Source: Methanobacteriaceae archaeon
Lineage (GTDB): Archaea > Methanobacteriota > Methanobacteria > Methanobacteriales > Methanobacteriaceae
Length of the DNA stretch: 9,241 nucleotides
Reading direction: 5' to 3'
Assembly (NCBI GenBank): GCA_017883605.1
Contig: JADGNH010000075.1
Coordinates: forward strand, 1 to 9,241
Made by a program: the position numbers and the translations under genes. Within the stretch, counting starts at the first letter, position 1. Each line of letters begins with the position of its first letter. The notes under the pieces were generated by a model, which did not search any database, had not been told where the DNA came from, and saw only the letters and a list, made by a program, of their open reading frames with translations. This document shows positions 1 to 6,412 of this stretch, piece by piece.

Positions 1-63
1 TTTCGTGTTTTGATCAAAAATTTGAATTAGATCATCAGGTTTTAGATCAGAATTTAACTGCAT
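1..63 (-). CDS. Probable N-terminal fragment of a divergent gene, function unknown
   Basis: Reading the minus strand from an ATG whose complement lies at 61-63, the frame stays open for 21 codons to the window edge. The residues look like ordinary soluble protein (start MQLNSDLKPDDLIQIFDQ), and an in-frame stop lies 12 nt upstream of the ATG, so this is the first possible ATG in the frame. No clear Shine-Dalgarno sequence precedes it, so the message could be leaderless or the start could be wrong. The fragment is too short to assign to a family. It would be transcribed away from the DUF2117 gene, making 64-155 a divergent control region. The call rests only on the open frame, composition and position. 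Confidence 0.38.
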   Translation of the reverse strand, partial: MQLNSDLKPDDLIQIFDQNTK

Positions 64-155
64 TCTATATTTTTAAGATAGGAATTTTTCTTCATTTTCC
101 CTAGTTGATGCTAACAGATAATTATAAAAAGAGGTTCCATGCTAAGAATTATCTG
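64..155. promoter_or_regulatory. Divergent AT-rich spacer with a possible promoter for the marker-gene array
   Basis: This short AT-rich stretch separates the leftward fragment from the rightward gene array. A TATA-like element, TATATTTTTA, lies near 66-75. At normal archaeal spacing it would place a plus-strand transcript start near 95-102, which suits a leader reading into the DUF2117 gene. A GAGGT at 131-135 is the only Shine-Dalgarno-like run, but it sits about 20 nt before the preferred ATG, further than usual. No strong purine-rich BRE and no operator-like inverted repeat were seen. The promoter assignment is inference from position and base composition. Confidence 0.3.
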
Positions 156-1268
156 ATGAAGATCGGAGTTGTGGTTCACGGACCAGAAATAGTTGATTCA
201 GGATATGCAGAAATAATAATGAAACTCCTTAAGGAATATGGTCAAGTTAAGGCCAGATTAGGGGGCACCATGGGTAGAACTGCTGTTATCGATGCTCACC
301 TCGAAGATCAGGTGGATATCAGTCAGAAGCTGCTTCCCAGCCAATCAGTTGACAAATTCAGCCAGGAACAATATGATGCTATTTTTTTAATAAACTCTGG
401 GAAATCCAGTCTCACCGGCCATACTTTCGGATGTAAAGTCTCGAGGAGATCCCAGAAGAATCCGCCCCTCATCCAAATTGAGAGACCAGGCGAGGCAGAT
501 GGGACGGTGGTTCCCTGGTGTCCTGATCTGAAGGGGTTTGCAGAAGAAATTTCAAAAAAGTTGGACTTGAAGGTGGTACTGCCCACCGAAATATTGGGCA
601 ATATCATTGAAAAAACTCTCTGCACCAGAGAAGACCATGAAGTATGCCGCAGGGTTGCCGGAGTATCACCTAACGAGAACATATTTGTGAATGGTATTGT
701 GGTGGGAAGATCAACGTCTTCTGATGTTACTTTAGTTGCCATGGATGGTATAATAACCGATATTGTGGGGGGTAAGCTCAAAAAGCATGGTGTTGAAAAG
801 CTGGGAAGGATTGACCTGGAGAATGCCATTGTTAAAACTGGCCTCTTGAGAAGATCCATGGTCAAACCAAGGATTGTGGAATCAGAGAAATACGACTCAA
901 AATTGAGTGTTTCATATCTGAATCATGCTGCAGAGGATATTTACAGACTGAGAAATGCGGATATGGTGGTAACGGTGGGTGATGACACCACCCTGGTAGC
1001 TGCAGATATATTATACAGATTTAATGTTCCCATAATAGGCATAACTGACGGAGATCTGGACAAAGTAGTTGAACAGGGATTCAAAGCAGGTGGATCACTT
1101 ATAGTGGAGCTTGAAAGTGGATGGGATGATCTTATAGGGGAAAAAATCTTTTTTGAACTTTTCAACCAAAAAGAAACCATAGAAATAGAAAACATAGAAA
1201 ATTTTAAAAGTGAATTAATACAGATTATAAACAAGACCACCAGATGTTATAATATTAAATACAACTGA
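156..1268 (+). CDS. DUF2117 family protein, function unknown
   Basis: This 370-residue protein resembles the DUF2117 family, found mainly in methanogens and of unknown function. The N-terminus MKIGVVVHGPEIVDSG begins like that family, so I start at the ATG at 156. The same frame could also begin at TTG 105 or ATG 108, adding 16-17 unconvincing residues; neither choice has an ideal ribosome binding site. A second conserved-looking block lies at residues 271-300, with VVTVGDDTTL followed by VPIIGITDGD, resembling a nucleotide- or metal-binding loop in an alpha/beta fold. Cysteines occur at 93, 122, 156, 164 and 364. There is no signal peptide or membrane segment, so it is probably cytoplasmic. 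It lies 27 nt upstream of mmp2 in the same direction, suggesting a shared operon and a role near MCR biology, which is inference. The family call comes from memory of the sequence pattern. Confidence 0.7.
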   Translation: MKIGVVVHGPEIVDSGYAEIIMKLLKEYGQVKARLGGTMGRTAVIDAHLEDQVDISQKLLPSQSVDKFSQEQYDAIFLINSGKSSLTGHTFGCKVSRRSQKNPPLIQIERPGEADGTVVPWCPDLKGFAEEISKKLDLKVVLPTEILGNIIEKTLCTREDHEVCRRVAGVSPNENIFVNGIVVGRSTSSDVTLVAMDGIITDIVGGKLKKHGVEKLGRIDLENAIVKTGLLRRSMVKPRIVESEKYDSKLSVSYLNHAAEDIYRLRNADMVVTVGDDTTLVAADILYRFNVPIIGITDGDLDKVVEQGFKAGGSLIVELESGWDDLIGEKIFFELFNQKETIEIENIENFKSELIQIINKTTRCYNIKYN

Positions 1269-1284
1269 TTATTAAGCCAAAACT

Positions 1285-1298
1285 GAGGTGGACAATTG
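1285..1298 (+). promoter_or_regulatory. Strong Shine-Dalgarno that fixes a TTG start for mmp2
   Basis: GAGGTGG at 1285-1291 matches the anti-Shine-Dalgarno end of archaeal 16S rRNA and lies 4 nt before TTG at 1296-1298. No in-frame ATG occurs until residue 65 of the protein, inside the conserved core, so the TTG start is effectively forced. The site lies wholly within the 27-nt gap after the DUF2117 stop codon. Confidence 0.8.
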
Positions 1299-2282
1299 AA
1301 TCTAAACATTCTTATTGATTCTATTCGAAATTTTGAAGGGATTAAAAGAAAAAATCTCATTAAAAACGTGACCAGCATACTCCAGGATAGTTATAATATC
1401 TCTGGGAAAACTGTTTTAGGATTTGGAGACGATGCAGCAGCTATAGATATAGGAAATCAGCAACTGCTTCTACTGGCAGCCGACGGGATGTGGGGAAAGC
1501 TAATGGAAGCGGATCCCTGGTGGGCAGGATACTGCTCAGTCCTGGTTAATGTAAATGACATTGCAGCAATGGGGGGAATACCGGTTGGAATGACTAACAT
1601 CCTCTCCACTCCCGATCAGGATATCTGCAGAGATATAATGAACGGAATAAGAGAAGGCGTCCAAAAATTTGGAGTACCAATGGTAGGTGGCCACATGCAT
1701 CCGGATACTCCTTACAATGCTCTTGATGTATCTATTACTGGAATAGTTGGACGTGAAGATGTTATTACCAGTGGCGGTGCAAAGCCGGGTGAGGTGGTGA
1801 TAATAGCCATTGACCTGGACGGACAAACCCATCCTAAATTCGCCTTAAACTGGGATACCACCACTATGAAAAGCCCCCAGCTGGTGCAGGATCAGATACG
1901 AGTAATGAACCGAATTGCCAGAAGGCATCTGGTAACAGCTGGACGTGACATCAGTAATCCCGGAGCTTTGGGAACTTTGGGAATGCTTTTGGAAGCATCT
2001 GGAGTGGGTGCCACCATAGAACTGGATTTGATCCCAAGAAATAAAAGTGTAGAGTGGGATGATTGGCTTAAACTTTACCCTGGTTCTGGTTTTGTTTTAA
2101 CTGCAGATCAGGAGAAAGCAACAGATTGCATGGAACTCCTGGAAGAGGTTAACATAACTCCAAATATTGTGGGAAAAGTTATTGAGGATAAAAAACTTTA
2201 TTTGACTCATAAAAATGAGAAAGAGATCTTATTTGACTTTAATAAAGAAAAAATTATGGGTATCAGAGAGGAAATATCTTAA
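1296..2282 (+). CDS. mmp2: Methanogenesis marker protein 2 (AIR synthase / ThiL / SelD-like)
   Basis: This 328-residue protein belongs to the AIR-synthase superfamily (PurM, ThiL, SelD, HypE), whose members bind ATP and form or use acyl-phosphate or phosphoryl intermediates. The N-terminal metal/ATP motif GFGDDAAAI is at residues 42-50, the VNDIAAMGGIP block at 86-96, and the phosphate-loop-like GGHMHPD segment at 131-137. The C-terminal AIRS_C domain includes the glycine-rich stretch at 220-239 (SNPGALGTLG onward). The catalytic Cys or Sec of SelD is not present in the N-terminal region, so selenophosphate synthesis is unlikely. The substrate of marker 2 is unknown to me. The gene uses a TTG start with a strong ribosome binding site. 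It is followed by a repeat-filled 63-nt gap before mmp3 and is probably co-transcribed with it. Thiamine-phosphate kinase is the main alternative, but the marker 2 match and the neighbours argue against it. Confidence 0.88.
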   Translation: MNLNILIDSIRNFEGIKRKNLIKNVTSILQDSYNISGKTVLGFGDDAAAIDIGNQQLLLLAADGMWGKLMEADPWWAGYCSVLVNVNDIAAMGGIPVGMTNILSTPDQDICRDIMNGIREGVQKFGVPMVGGHMHPDTPYNALDVSITGIVGREDVITSGGAKPGEVVIIAIDLDGQTHPKFALNWDTTTMKSPQLVQDQIRVMNRIARRHLVTAGRDISNPGALGTLGMLLEASGVGATIELDLIPRNKSVEWDDWLKLYPGSGFVLTADQEKATDCMELLEEVNITPNIVGKVIEDKKLYLTHKNEKEILFDFNKEKIMGIREEIS

Positions 2283-2341
2283 AAGTAGGTTTAAGAGGAA
2301 ATACCTTAAAAGAGATTTAAGAGAAATACCTTAAGAGGAGA
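2264..2341 (+). repeat. Three degenerate tandem copies (26-27 bp) across the mmp2/mmp3 junction
   Basis: The copies lie at 2264-2289, 2290-2315 and 2316-2341. Each carries a core GAGGAAATAYCTTAA or GAGAAATACCTTAA followed by a purine-rich AAGAGGA- or AAGTAGG-like tail. Copies two and three both begin TTTAAGAG and differ by one deletion and a few substitutions. Copy one is more diverged and contains the mmp2 stop codon (2280-2282). The last copy supplies the GAGGAG Shine-Dalgarno (2335-2340) placed 5 nt before the mmp3 ATG. The gap is therefore explained by tandem duplication of a stop-plus-ribosome-binding-site segment. Whether it has a function is unknown. Confidence 0.75.
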
Positions 2342-2345
2342 TTAT

Positions 2346-3884
2346 ATGCTGGTAAAAGTTAATGGGGAGGAGGTAAACCTTCCTGATGGTTCTACCATAA
2401 AGGATGCCATAGATGCAACTGGGGCGCCCTACCAGGATGGATGTGTCCTGGGTATTATAAGGGGTAAGGAAGAGGTAGAAAGGCACGTGGATAAGTACAA
2501 ACTGAAGACTAATAGGGGAAGCATTATAATCGAGTTAATATCCGGCGGTCCGGAAAATCTTATTAAAACCTGGAAAACAAGGTACAAGGATTTTGAGAAC
2601 CGGAGGGTCAGATGGACCACCTCCAAAGAGGCGGCCATAGGTCCCATAAAAACAGAACTGGAACCCACCCACGACGAATTTGAGTACGAACGTTGGGATG
2701 TAATTTTAAGTCTTTCTGGGTTCACGGCTGAAGCCACCCACCTGGTGCTGAGCAAGGACAAACATCAAGCGGTTTATGGTGCCCCCCGAGAGAACCGGGG
2801 AGTTTTTGCCCAGGTAGTTGGTGGGAAAAAAACCATCATGAACCTTACGGATGAAGATACCATAAAAGAGGTAAAACCGGTTCTGGAGAGAAAGAGCATA
2901 GTTAAGAGCGCCGCCATAACCAATCTGGACACTGAAATTTCCCCGGGGAACGAAATATTTACTTACACTATGGTTAAAGCCAGCGATAAATCGCCCCAAT
3001 CAGTGGAACACTTCTTCGCACTATCAGAACCTGAAAAGATGAAGATAGACTACGAATCAGACTCATTCGTAGGATTTTATGCATTGCAAGGATTAGAAAC
3101 ACCCCCAGAGTTCATAGATCAAAGAAAAAGAGGAACAGTTACCCTTAGAAACAAAGGTAAAGGTGTGGGAAGAGTTTATATTTACAGAGAAGATCGGGTA
3201 TCCATCCCCTCACATTCTCTGGTGGGGAAGGTTCACAAAGGAATGGAGCTTCTTGATATTGCTGAAAACGGCGATTACGTTACATTCAAGACAGAACCAC
3301 AGAGGATAATGGCCTTATCCCTGACCCAGAAGGATGCCCAGGAATTATTATCCCAGTATGGAATTGAACAGGTGAGAGAGGGACTCCAAGATGATCAGGC
3401 CATAATAGTGCTGCAGGAGCCAAAATTCACCATGGATATGCTGGGACAAAAGAAAGTTAATACCGTTGGTATCCATGAAGATGAACTGATCCACATCGAC
3501 CTGAACCAAAAAACACCCAAATCTTCCTGGTATTTCAAAAAAATCACCGGACTTTTGGATTCCCCGGTAGGTTCCCTTAAAGTGCACTTTGCCTTCCCTG
3601 GAATGAAGGTGATGATGTTTGAGGGAAGTTCCAAGGAATCCCGGGGATTAATACCAGAAAACACCCCTAAGGGTAAGGTGAATGCTGGAGAGATAGGACT
3701 AACCAACATGTCTCGAAGACATATTGGGATGTTAGGGGTTCGATTTGAAGATAATGATGAATTTGGGCCCACAGGAGAACCATTCGAAGGGACCAATATA
3801 ATAGGAAAGATTGTAAAAGGAATTGAAAATCTGGAAAAATTTAAAGAAGGAGAAACAGTTTATGTCACCACAAAAAAACCCTAA
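2346..3884 (+). CDS. mmp3: Methanogenesis marker protein 3 (UPF0288, cyclophilin-like), MCR activation complex subunit
   Basis: This 512-residue protein matches methanogenesis marker 3 / UPF0288, including the start MLVKVNGEEVNLPDG and the C-terminal signature RFEDNDEFGPTGEPFEGTN at 466-484. Residues 1 to about 66 look like a small beta-grasp domain. The rest is beta-rich, with a repeated cyclophilin-like pattern whose blocks include GTVTLRNKGKGVGRVYIYRED (263-283) and the 456-490 region. I see only one cysteine (C33), so it is unlikely to ligate an iron-sulfur cluster alone. From recall of recent work, Mmp3 belongs to the ATP-dependent MCR activation complex with McrC, Mmp7, Mmp17 and A2; a scaffold role is inference. 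The ATG has GAGGAG 5 nt upstream, and the end overlaps mmp6 by 23 nt. No signal peptide or membrane segment is seen. Confidence 0.9.
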   Translation: MLVKVNGEEVNLPDGSTIKDAIDATGAPYQDGCVLGIIRGKEEVERHVDKYKLKTNRGSIIIELISGGPENLIKTWKTRYKDFENRRVRWTTSKEAAIGPIKTELEPTHDEFEYERWDVILSLSGFTAEATHLVLSKDKHQAVYGAPRENRGVFAQVVGGKKTIMNLTDEDTIKEVKPVLERKSIVKSAAITNLDTEISPGNEIFTYTMVKASDKSPQSVEHFFALSEPEKMKIDYESDSFVGFYALQGLETPPEFIDQRKRGTVTLRNKGKGVGRVYIYREDRVSIPSHSLVGKVHKGMELLDIAENGDYVTFKTEPQRIMALSLTQKDAQELLSQYGIEQVREGLQDDQAIIVLQEPKFTMDMLGQKKVNTVGIHEDELIHIDLNQKTPKSSWYFKKITGLLDSPVGSLKVHFAFPGMKVMMFEGSSKESRGLIPENTPKGKVNAGEIGLTNMSRRHIGMLGVRFEDNDEFGPTGEPFEGTNIIGKIVKGIENLEKFKEGETVYVTTKKP

Positions 3885-4287
3885 AACCACTAGAATGATT
3901 ATTTTAGGGCCTTCTGCAAATATAAGTCAGACAGAACTGGTTAGAAAACTCCATATGATGGAACTTCCTCTGACCATTAAATCTACCTGCTACGGTGCAG
4001 TTATTCACGGCGAAGAAGAGGTGGTGAAACAGGCCATAGAACATATCAGAGAAGTGGATCCCTGCAACATCTTCACCAAGGACCGTGGATTTCCACCAGG
4101 AGACCCCAGAAGGTGCAGGGCAAAAAGGGGAGGTGCCCGGGAAGGATTCCACCAACTGGAGAAGGAATTTGAACTCTTAGATTTTGTTAGCAAAGCCCTG
4201 GAGAACCCCCAGAGGGTAGAAATCAAGAAAACCAAAAAAGTATCCCCTGATCTATTCAAGGAAATTGCACAGGAGTGTGAAAAATGA
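3862..4287 (+). CDS. mmp6: Methanogenesis marker protein 6
   Basis: This 141-residue protein matches methanogenesis marker 6. Its hallmark is the basic motif at residues 71-91, reading FTKDRGFPPGDPRRCRAKRG, and cysteines occur at 43, 68 and 85. The N-terminal part (about 11-66) has an ACT/ferredoxin-like alternation of strands and helices, which is inference from hydrophobic patterning. I chose the ATG at 3862 because AAGGAG (3847-3852) precedes it at good spacing. A longer frame from TTG 3823 would add 13 lysine-rich residues lying inside mmp3 and lacks a convincing ribosome binding site. The gene overlaps mmp3 by 23 nt and DUF2111 by the ATGA at 4284-4287, indicating coupled translation. 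The biochemical role is unknown; the context ties it to MCR assembly or activation. Confidence 0.88.
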   Translation: MSPQKNPKTTRMIILGPSANISQTELVRKLHMMELPLTIKSTCYGAVIHGEEEVVKQAIEHIREVDPCNIFTKDRGFPPGDPRRCRAKRGGAREGFHQLEKEFELLDFVSKALENPQRVEIKKTKKVSPDLFKEIAQECEK

Positions 4288-4661
4288 GGATAACCGCTTC
4301 ATCAACAGGAGAAGAAATAAAAGATCTGGCTCTTTCCATCCACCAACTGGTAAACAAGCTGCCCCTGACCATGCGCACCCAGAAATCAATGGGAGTAAGG
4401 ATTGAAGAAGGACAGGTATTGGATTACCACTACACCGGCCCCATTCTGGAAAAAGTAATGAAAGAAGGCGTGAAAAGTGGTGACATACCAGAAAGTGGGC
4501 CTTATAAAGGAATCCCGGTTGTGGTGGTTCCCCTGATAGAAGGAGATGAGGTTATAGCTGCCATAGGGGTGGTGGACATAACCAAAGGAATTTACAGTGA
4601 TATAATGGAAATAACCAAAAGACCACAATCATTAAAATCAAAAAAGGAGGAATTACGGTGA
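4284..4661 (+). CDS. DUF2111 family protein, function unknown
   Basis: This 125-residue protein resembles DUF2111, a small family from methanogens. The central block (residues 36-55) contains GVRIEEGQVLDYHYTGPILE, followed by a hydrophobic beta segment GIPVVVVPLIEGDEVIAAIG (76-95) typical of PAS/GAF-like or sensor-like folds; the fold suggestion is inference. There are no cysteines, so it is not itself a metal-cluster protein. It starts inside the last codon of mmp6 (ATGA overlap) with AGGAGTG at 4271-4277, and its stop overlaps the GTG start of mmp5 (GTGA at 4658-4661). This tight coupling between two marker genes suggests it is a stoichiometric partner or small ligand-binding subunit of the same system. 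No function is established that I know of. Confidence 0.75.
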   Translation: MRITASSTGEEIKDLALSIHQLVNKLPLTMRTQKSMGVRIEEGQVLDYHYTGPILEKVMKEGVKSGDIPESGPYKGIPVVVVPLIEGDEVIAAIGVVDITKGIYSDIMEITKRPQSLKSKKEELR

Positions 4662-5104
4662 AAATTGCCATATTCCCTCCTAACTCTCTGATACTGGCTG
4701 ATCTGGTGGAGAGGAGAGGACATGAAGCACTAGTTCTGCAGAAAGAGATAAGAAAAAAGGTAACCGACGCAGAGATAGACTCACCTCCACTGAACATCAC
4801 CGAAGAAGAACCTATAAAAGGTCTTAAATATGCTGCCATAGAAGTTCCCTCTGGTGTTAGGGGTCGAATGGCCATATTCGGTCCTTTAATTGAAGAAGCT
4901 GAGGCAGCTATCATAATGGAGGACGCTCCTTTTGGATTTGGATGTATTGGATGTGCCCGGACCAACGAGCTTTGCATGTTCAACCTGCGTAAAAGGAACA
5001 TTCCGGTGCTGGAACTTACCTATCCCACCACTAGAGAAGAGACCATGGACGTGGTTAACAAGATCAACACTTTTTTAGACAGCCTGGAGGACAAAAATGG
5101 TTAA
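4658..5104 (+). CDS. mmp5: Methanogenesis marker protein 5
   Basis: This 148-residue protein matches methanogenesis marker 5: MKIAIFPPNSLILADLVERR at the N-terminus and a cysteine block GFGCIGCARTNELC at 93-106. Cysteines 96, 99 and 106 form a CX2CX6C pattern, a plausible iron-sulfur or metal site, though I have no direct evidence of a cofactor. The first 90 residues look like an alpha/beta (Rossmann-like) domain with a nucleotide- or ligand-binding edge, which is inference. The start is GTG at 4658, supported by AAGGAGG at 4644-4650, and it overlaps the DUF2111 stop. Its 3' end overlaps mmp15 by 8 nt, and mmp15's ribosome binding site lies inside this gene. That overlap and the cysteine motif make it a candidate redox or substrate partner of the Mmp15 ATPase. 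Confidence 0.85.
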   Translation: MKIAIFPPNSLILADLVERRGHEALVLQKEIRKKVTDAEIDSPPLNITEEEPIKGLKYAAIEVPSGVRGRMAIFGPLIEEAEAAIIMEDAPFGFGCIGCARTNELCMFNLRKRNIPVLELTYPTTREETMDVVNKINTFLDSLEDKNG

Positions 5105-6329
5105 AATTGCTCAAATATCATGCGGAACAGAATACAGTGGTGTTCAAAAGGAGATAGAAAGGGCAGCCGCAACATTCGGTGCTGAAATAGTTATCCCCGA
5201 GACGGATCTTGATTACATAGACGAGGCCTATCAGAAGTTCGGTTTCACCGCCGCCAGTTCGGGCATCAGGCTGATGGTGGCCCGGGCCATGTCCATAGTG
5301 GAAGGTAAAAGTGAAGCTGATGCTGTTTTTATAGCCACCTGTTTCAGATGTGCAGAGGGAGCACTGCTTCGTAACGAACTCAGGCGATTCATCCAGCAGA
5401 ACACCCACCTGCCCGTGGTTACCTATTCCTTTACAGAAAGAACCAAGGCAGATGAGCTATTCATAAGGATGGAAGCCTTATCTACCATAGTGGCCAGAAA
5501 AAGTTTGCTTGCCCGTGAAAAACAGGAAGGTCTGACCTTAGGTATAGATTCAGGTTCCACCACCACTAAAGTAGTTTTAATGGAGAATAACAAGATAATA
5601 GGAACCGGATGGCTGCCCACCACCGATGTGATTGAAAACGCCAATGTAGGAATAAAAAGTGCAATGGAAAACACCGAGTACCGTCTGGAAGATGTGGATG
5701 GCATAGGCGTGACTGGATATGGAAGGCTAACCATAGGAAAATATCTGAAAGCAGACCTCATCCAGGAAGAGCTCAGCGTCAACTCCAAAGGAGCGGTGTA
5801 CCTGGCAGACCACCAAAAGGGAGAAGCAACTGTACTGGACATTGGAGGAATGGACAACAAAGTCATAACTGTAAATGACGGGATACCAGATAACTTCACC
5901 ATGGGAGGAATCTGCGCCGGTGCTTCCGGAAGATTCCTGGAAATAACCGCCCGTAGACTGGGAGTGGATATCAGCGAACTGGGCCCCCTGGCATTGAAGG
6001 GAAATTATAAGAATGCTTTACTAAACAGTTACTGCATAGTATTTGGTATCCAGGACCTGGTAACATCTCTGGCTGCCGGTGGCAGTAAAGAGGATGTAGC
6101 CGCTGCTGCATGTTTCTCTGTCGCTGAACAGGTATATGAACAGCAACTTCAAGAAATAGATGTGCGTGAACCCCTTATACAGGTGGGAGGAACCTCCCTT
6201 ATAAATGGACTGGTAGATGCGGTGAGTACTGTTCTGGGAGGCATAAATGTTATCGTTCCAGAACATTCCCAGTACATTGGAGCTGTAGGGGGGGCCCTTA
6301 TAGTGTCTGGTTTAGGGTCAAGGGAATGA
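5097..6329 (+). CDS. mmp15: Methanogenesis marker protein 15, ASKHA ATPase related to CoA-dehydratase activators
   Basis: This 410-residue protein is methanogenesis marker 15, with a BadF/BadG/BcrA/BcrD-type ATPase domain as in 2-hydroxyglutaryl-CoA dehydratase activase and benzoyl-CoA reductase. The ATPase runs from about residue 146 to the end: phosphate-1 motif DSGSTTTK at 151-158, GVTGYGR at 204-210, and phosphate-2 motif DIGGMDNK at 248-255. C273 (GGICAGASGRFLE) and C313 (NSYCIVFG) sit where activases bind a [4Fe-4S] cluster across a dimer. Residues 1-145 form an extra N-terminal domain with C9 and a CX2C pair at 82 and 85. The expected role, from the family, is ATP-driven injection of low-potential electrons into a partner; which protein that is here is unknown. 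Ribosome binding site TGGAGGA (5085-5091) precedes the ATG. Confidence is high for the family and low for the substrate. Confidence 0.92.
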   Translation: MVKIAQISCGTEYSGVQKEIERAAATFGAEIVIPETDLDYIDEAYQKFGFTAASSGIRLMVARAMSIVEGKSEADAVFIATCFRCAEGALLRNELRRFIQQNTHLPVVTYSFTERTKADELFIRMEALSTIVARKSLLAREKQEGLTLGIDSGSTTTKVVLMENNKIIGTGWLPTTDVIENANVGIKSAMENTEYRLEDVDGIGVTGYGRLTIGKYLKADLIQEELSVNSKGAVYLADHQKGEATVLDIGGMDNKVITVNDGIPDNFTMGGICAGASGRFLEITARRLGVDISELGPLALKGNYKNALLNSYCIVFGIQDLVTSLAAGGSKEDVAAAACFSVAEQVYEQQLQEIDVREPLIQVGGTSLINGLVDAVSTVLGGINVIVPEHSQYIGAVGGALIVSGLGSRE

Positions 6330-6412
6330 AGCTTATGGGTTTAAGGAAATAAATGGAAATTAATGGGTTTAATAAGTAAATGGTGCTTAAATAGGTTGGG
6401 AGCAAGTAAATG
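6310..6412 (+). repeat. Degenerate tandem repeats (27-30 bp) across the mmp15/mmp17 junction
   Basis: The clearest pair shares ATGGGTTTAA (6335-6344 and 6363-6372) followed by a tail ending AAATGG. A third copy carries the tail AAGTAAATG (6404-6412, matching 6374-6382), which is the mmp17 start itself. A weaker zeroth copy, GTTTAGGGTCAAGGGAATGA (6310-6329), covers the mmp15 stop codon. The copies end in ATG triplets at 6353, 6380 and 6410, all in the same frame. The first two open only 8- and 4-codon reading frames before stops, so they look like relic start sites. The unit is different in sequence from the mmp2/mmp3 repeat but similar in length and placement. Confidence 0.6.

Noticed and set aside
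8..19. 12-bp palindrome TTTTGATCAAAA as an operator
   Set aside because: It lies within the probable leftward coding frame, is AT-rich apart from GATC, and is not repeated in the spacer; chance is adequate.
105..155. Longer DUF2117 start at TTG 105 or ATG 108
   Set aside because: The added residues do not look conserved, and the internal ATG at 156 gives the family-like MKIGVVVHGPE start; neither start has an ideal Shine-Dalgarno, so some doubt remains.
323..865. Long open frame (180 codons) antisense to the DUF2117 gene
   Set aside because: It lies wholly opposite a gene with family-like sequence, its translation is Ser/Pro-rich without recognisable motifs, and it has no good ribosome binding site; it is a shadow of the coding strand.
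2264..2341. Tandem repeats as a small CRISPR array
   Set aside because: Copies abut each other with no unique spacers, and no cas genes are present.
3823..3861. Longer mmp6 start at TTG 3823
   Set aside because: It would add a lysine-rich tail deep inside mmp3 with no proper ribosome binding site, whereas ATG 3862 has AAGGAG at good spacing.
4552..5001. 149-codon antisense frame across DUF2111/mmp5
   Set aside because: It spans two tightly overlapping plus-strand genes with ribosome binding sites and family matches; no independent evidence of coding.
5423..5902. 159-codon antisense frame within mmp15
   Set aside because: It is opposite the well-conserved ATPase motifs of Mmp15, and its composition (many Ser, Pro, Val) is typical of a complementary-strand artefact.
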